Source: Hydractinia symbiolongicarpus
Taxonomy: Eukaryota; Cnidaria; Hydrozoa; Anthoathecata; Hydractiniidae
Reading direction: 5' to 3'
Assembly (NCBI RefSeq): GCF_029227915.1
Contig: NC_079887.1
Location: 19,713,650 to 19,777,649, forward strand
Length of the DNA stretch: 64,000 nt
The notes beneath the pieces were generated by a model, which was given only the letters and a program-made list of their open reading frames with translations, searched no databases and was not told where the DNA came from. Within the stretch, counting starts at the first letter, position 1, and each line of letters starts with the position of its first letter. The translations under genes were made by a program, and so were the position numbers. Positions 63,148-64,000 of this stretch are shown here, one piece after another.

Positions 63148-64000
63148 ATGGCTACTGGGGATTTACACCTAGCTCGGTTGAACAAGCTGTGTCGAATATG
63201 TGGAAACACTCTGCCTGGACGATCACATATTGTCCAAGAGCACATAAAGAACTTGGACAGTATTTTCAGAGCTGATTTTTATTCTGATCGGGCAGGCATT
63301 CACCCAAAAAAATTCTGTCACTCGTGCTTTGCTACAATAAGTAATGTCCTAAAACGTGACTCAGCTACCGCTATTGTGCCTGTTAAATGGTATACACATA
63401 AAGACACCGAGTGCAAAACATGCATATTAAGTGCACAAAAAAAGAGAGGTGGCAAACCTATGAAAAGAAGGGGCGGTGGTAACCCAACACACAAAGCTGT
63501 GGATTCCGCAGAAAAAACTTGGACACCCCTAGAACTTAATAAAATTTACAGAAAAACCTCTGAACTTTTTGACTATAGTGGAAACGTTCTCTCAGACATA
63601 AATATCAGTGAAGGCAACTGGGAACATCTGATTTGTGCTTTGTGTAGCAATATTTTAAAAAGGCCATTAATGATAAACCAATGTAACCACGTGTTTTGTG
63701 CCTTGTGTTTAACAAATTGGTTGGAAAATTCAAATAGATGTCCCACCTGCAGCATCCCAACAACACCCGGGGATGTCTCGCCTGGTTTGTGCATTTCCAG
63801 GATTTTAAACACACGAGTTGTCAAGGGAACATGTGGTTGTTCATTTAAACTGCTGTCTGCACAATCGCACACATGCTCTCCAGCATTGTCATTTACAACA
63901 CTAGAGATGATGCAGTTGAGCCCTTCCAAGCCTGTACCGAAAAAGGTAGAAGAATGCATTGCTCATGTGGTTGGAATAAAAATGCAGCAGTCAAACTTGC
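63148..64000 (+). CDS. RAG1L: RAG1-like N-terminal region, runs off the window
   Basis: Open from ATG at 63148 for 284 codons to the edge, with no stop. Motifs follow the order of the RAG1 non-core region: LCRICG (Cys15, Cys18), IHPKKFCHSC (His52, Cys57, His58, Cys60), VKWYTHKDTECKTC (Trp81, His84, Cys89, Cys92), then a basic stretch. A C3HC4 RING follows, with Cys163, Cys166, Cys179, His181, Cys184, Cys187, Cys198 and Cys201, then SRILNTRVVKGTCGCSF and HTC (Cys229, Cys231, His241, Cys243) like the first RAG1 zinc finger after the RING. In vertebrate RAG1 this part is a regulatory E3 ligase and zinc-binding module ahead of the recombinase core. The core is not in this window, so transposon, domesticated gene or N-terminal-only relative cannot be distinguished. 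Confidence 0.8.
   Translation, partial: MATGDLHLARLNKLCRICGNTLPGRSHIVQEHIKNLDSIFRADFYSDRAGIHPKKFCHSCFATISNVLKRDSATAIVPVKWYTHKDTECKTCILSAQKKRGGKPMKRRGGGNPTHKAVDSAEKTWTPLELNKIYRKTSELFDYSGNVLSDINISEGNWEHLICALCSNILKRPLMINQCNHVFCALCLTNWLENSNRCPTCSIPTTPGDVSPGLCISRILNTRVVKGTCGCSFKLLSAQSHTCSPALSFTTLEMMQLSPSKPVPKKVEECIAHVVGIKMQQSNL

Overview
This is a piece of animal nuclear genome, AT-rich and crowded with transposons. Two intron-containing host genes on the minus strand, NIF3L1 and RNF25, show that it is metazoan. A RAG1-like N-terminal region, OTU-hAT, pogo, CR1/Jockey-like and Polinton elements, and head-to-tail Helitron-like arrays point to an aquatic invertebrate. A cnidarian, perhaps a hydrozoan, is my best guess, but it is not proven by the sequence.

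Layout. 1-2250 is AT-rich and shows no gene. 2250-5763 is a double array of short non-autonomous Helitron-like units. 6169-16848 is NIF3L1 (minus). Its introns hold a 5.4 kb hAT element with an intact transposase that carries an N-terminal OTU-like domain, a foldback repeat, and about 28 copies of a 40-bp satellite. 17991-25724 is RNF25 (minus; RWD plus RING E3 ligase). One of its introns holds a 2.8 kb pogo/Tigger element, and the intron of that transposase carries an antisense HIRAN-like ORF. 26-44 kb is a transposon graveyard: a TTAA-flanked element, a decayed LINE interrupted by another LINE and a tRNA-derived SINE, a hAT fragment, TIR elements, tandem repeats, and a Helitron-like copy. 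That last copy was split by a TIR insertion containing eleven covarying hairpins.

44147-60316 is a complete-length Polinton/Maverick of about 16.2 kb inserted in a satellite-bearing inverted-repeat element. It keeps protein-primed DNA polymerase B, packaging ATPase, Fic, Bro-N, retroviral-type integrase, a double-jelly-roll-type capsid candidate, other structural candidates and an ankyrin protein. Most genes carry single in-frame stops or frameshifts, so this copy looks recently dead. I did not recognise an adenovirus-type protease. Most of its start codons sit immediately after an AATAA/AATAAA motif, and its convergent gene junctions carry hairpins.

The last 850 bases open a reading frame that runs off the window. 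It has the ordered zinc motifs and RING finger of the RAG1 N-terminal (non-core) region. Whether a RAG1/Transib core follows cannot be seen here, and it is the most interesting question raised by this window.
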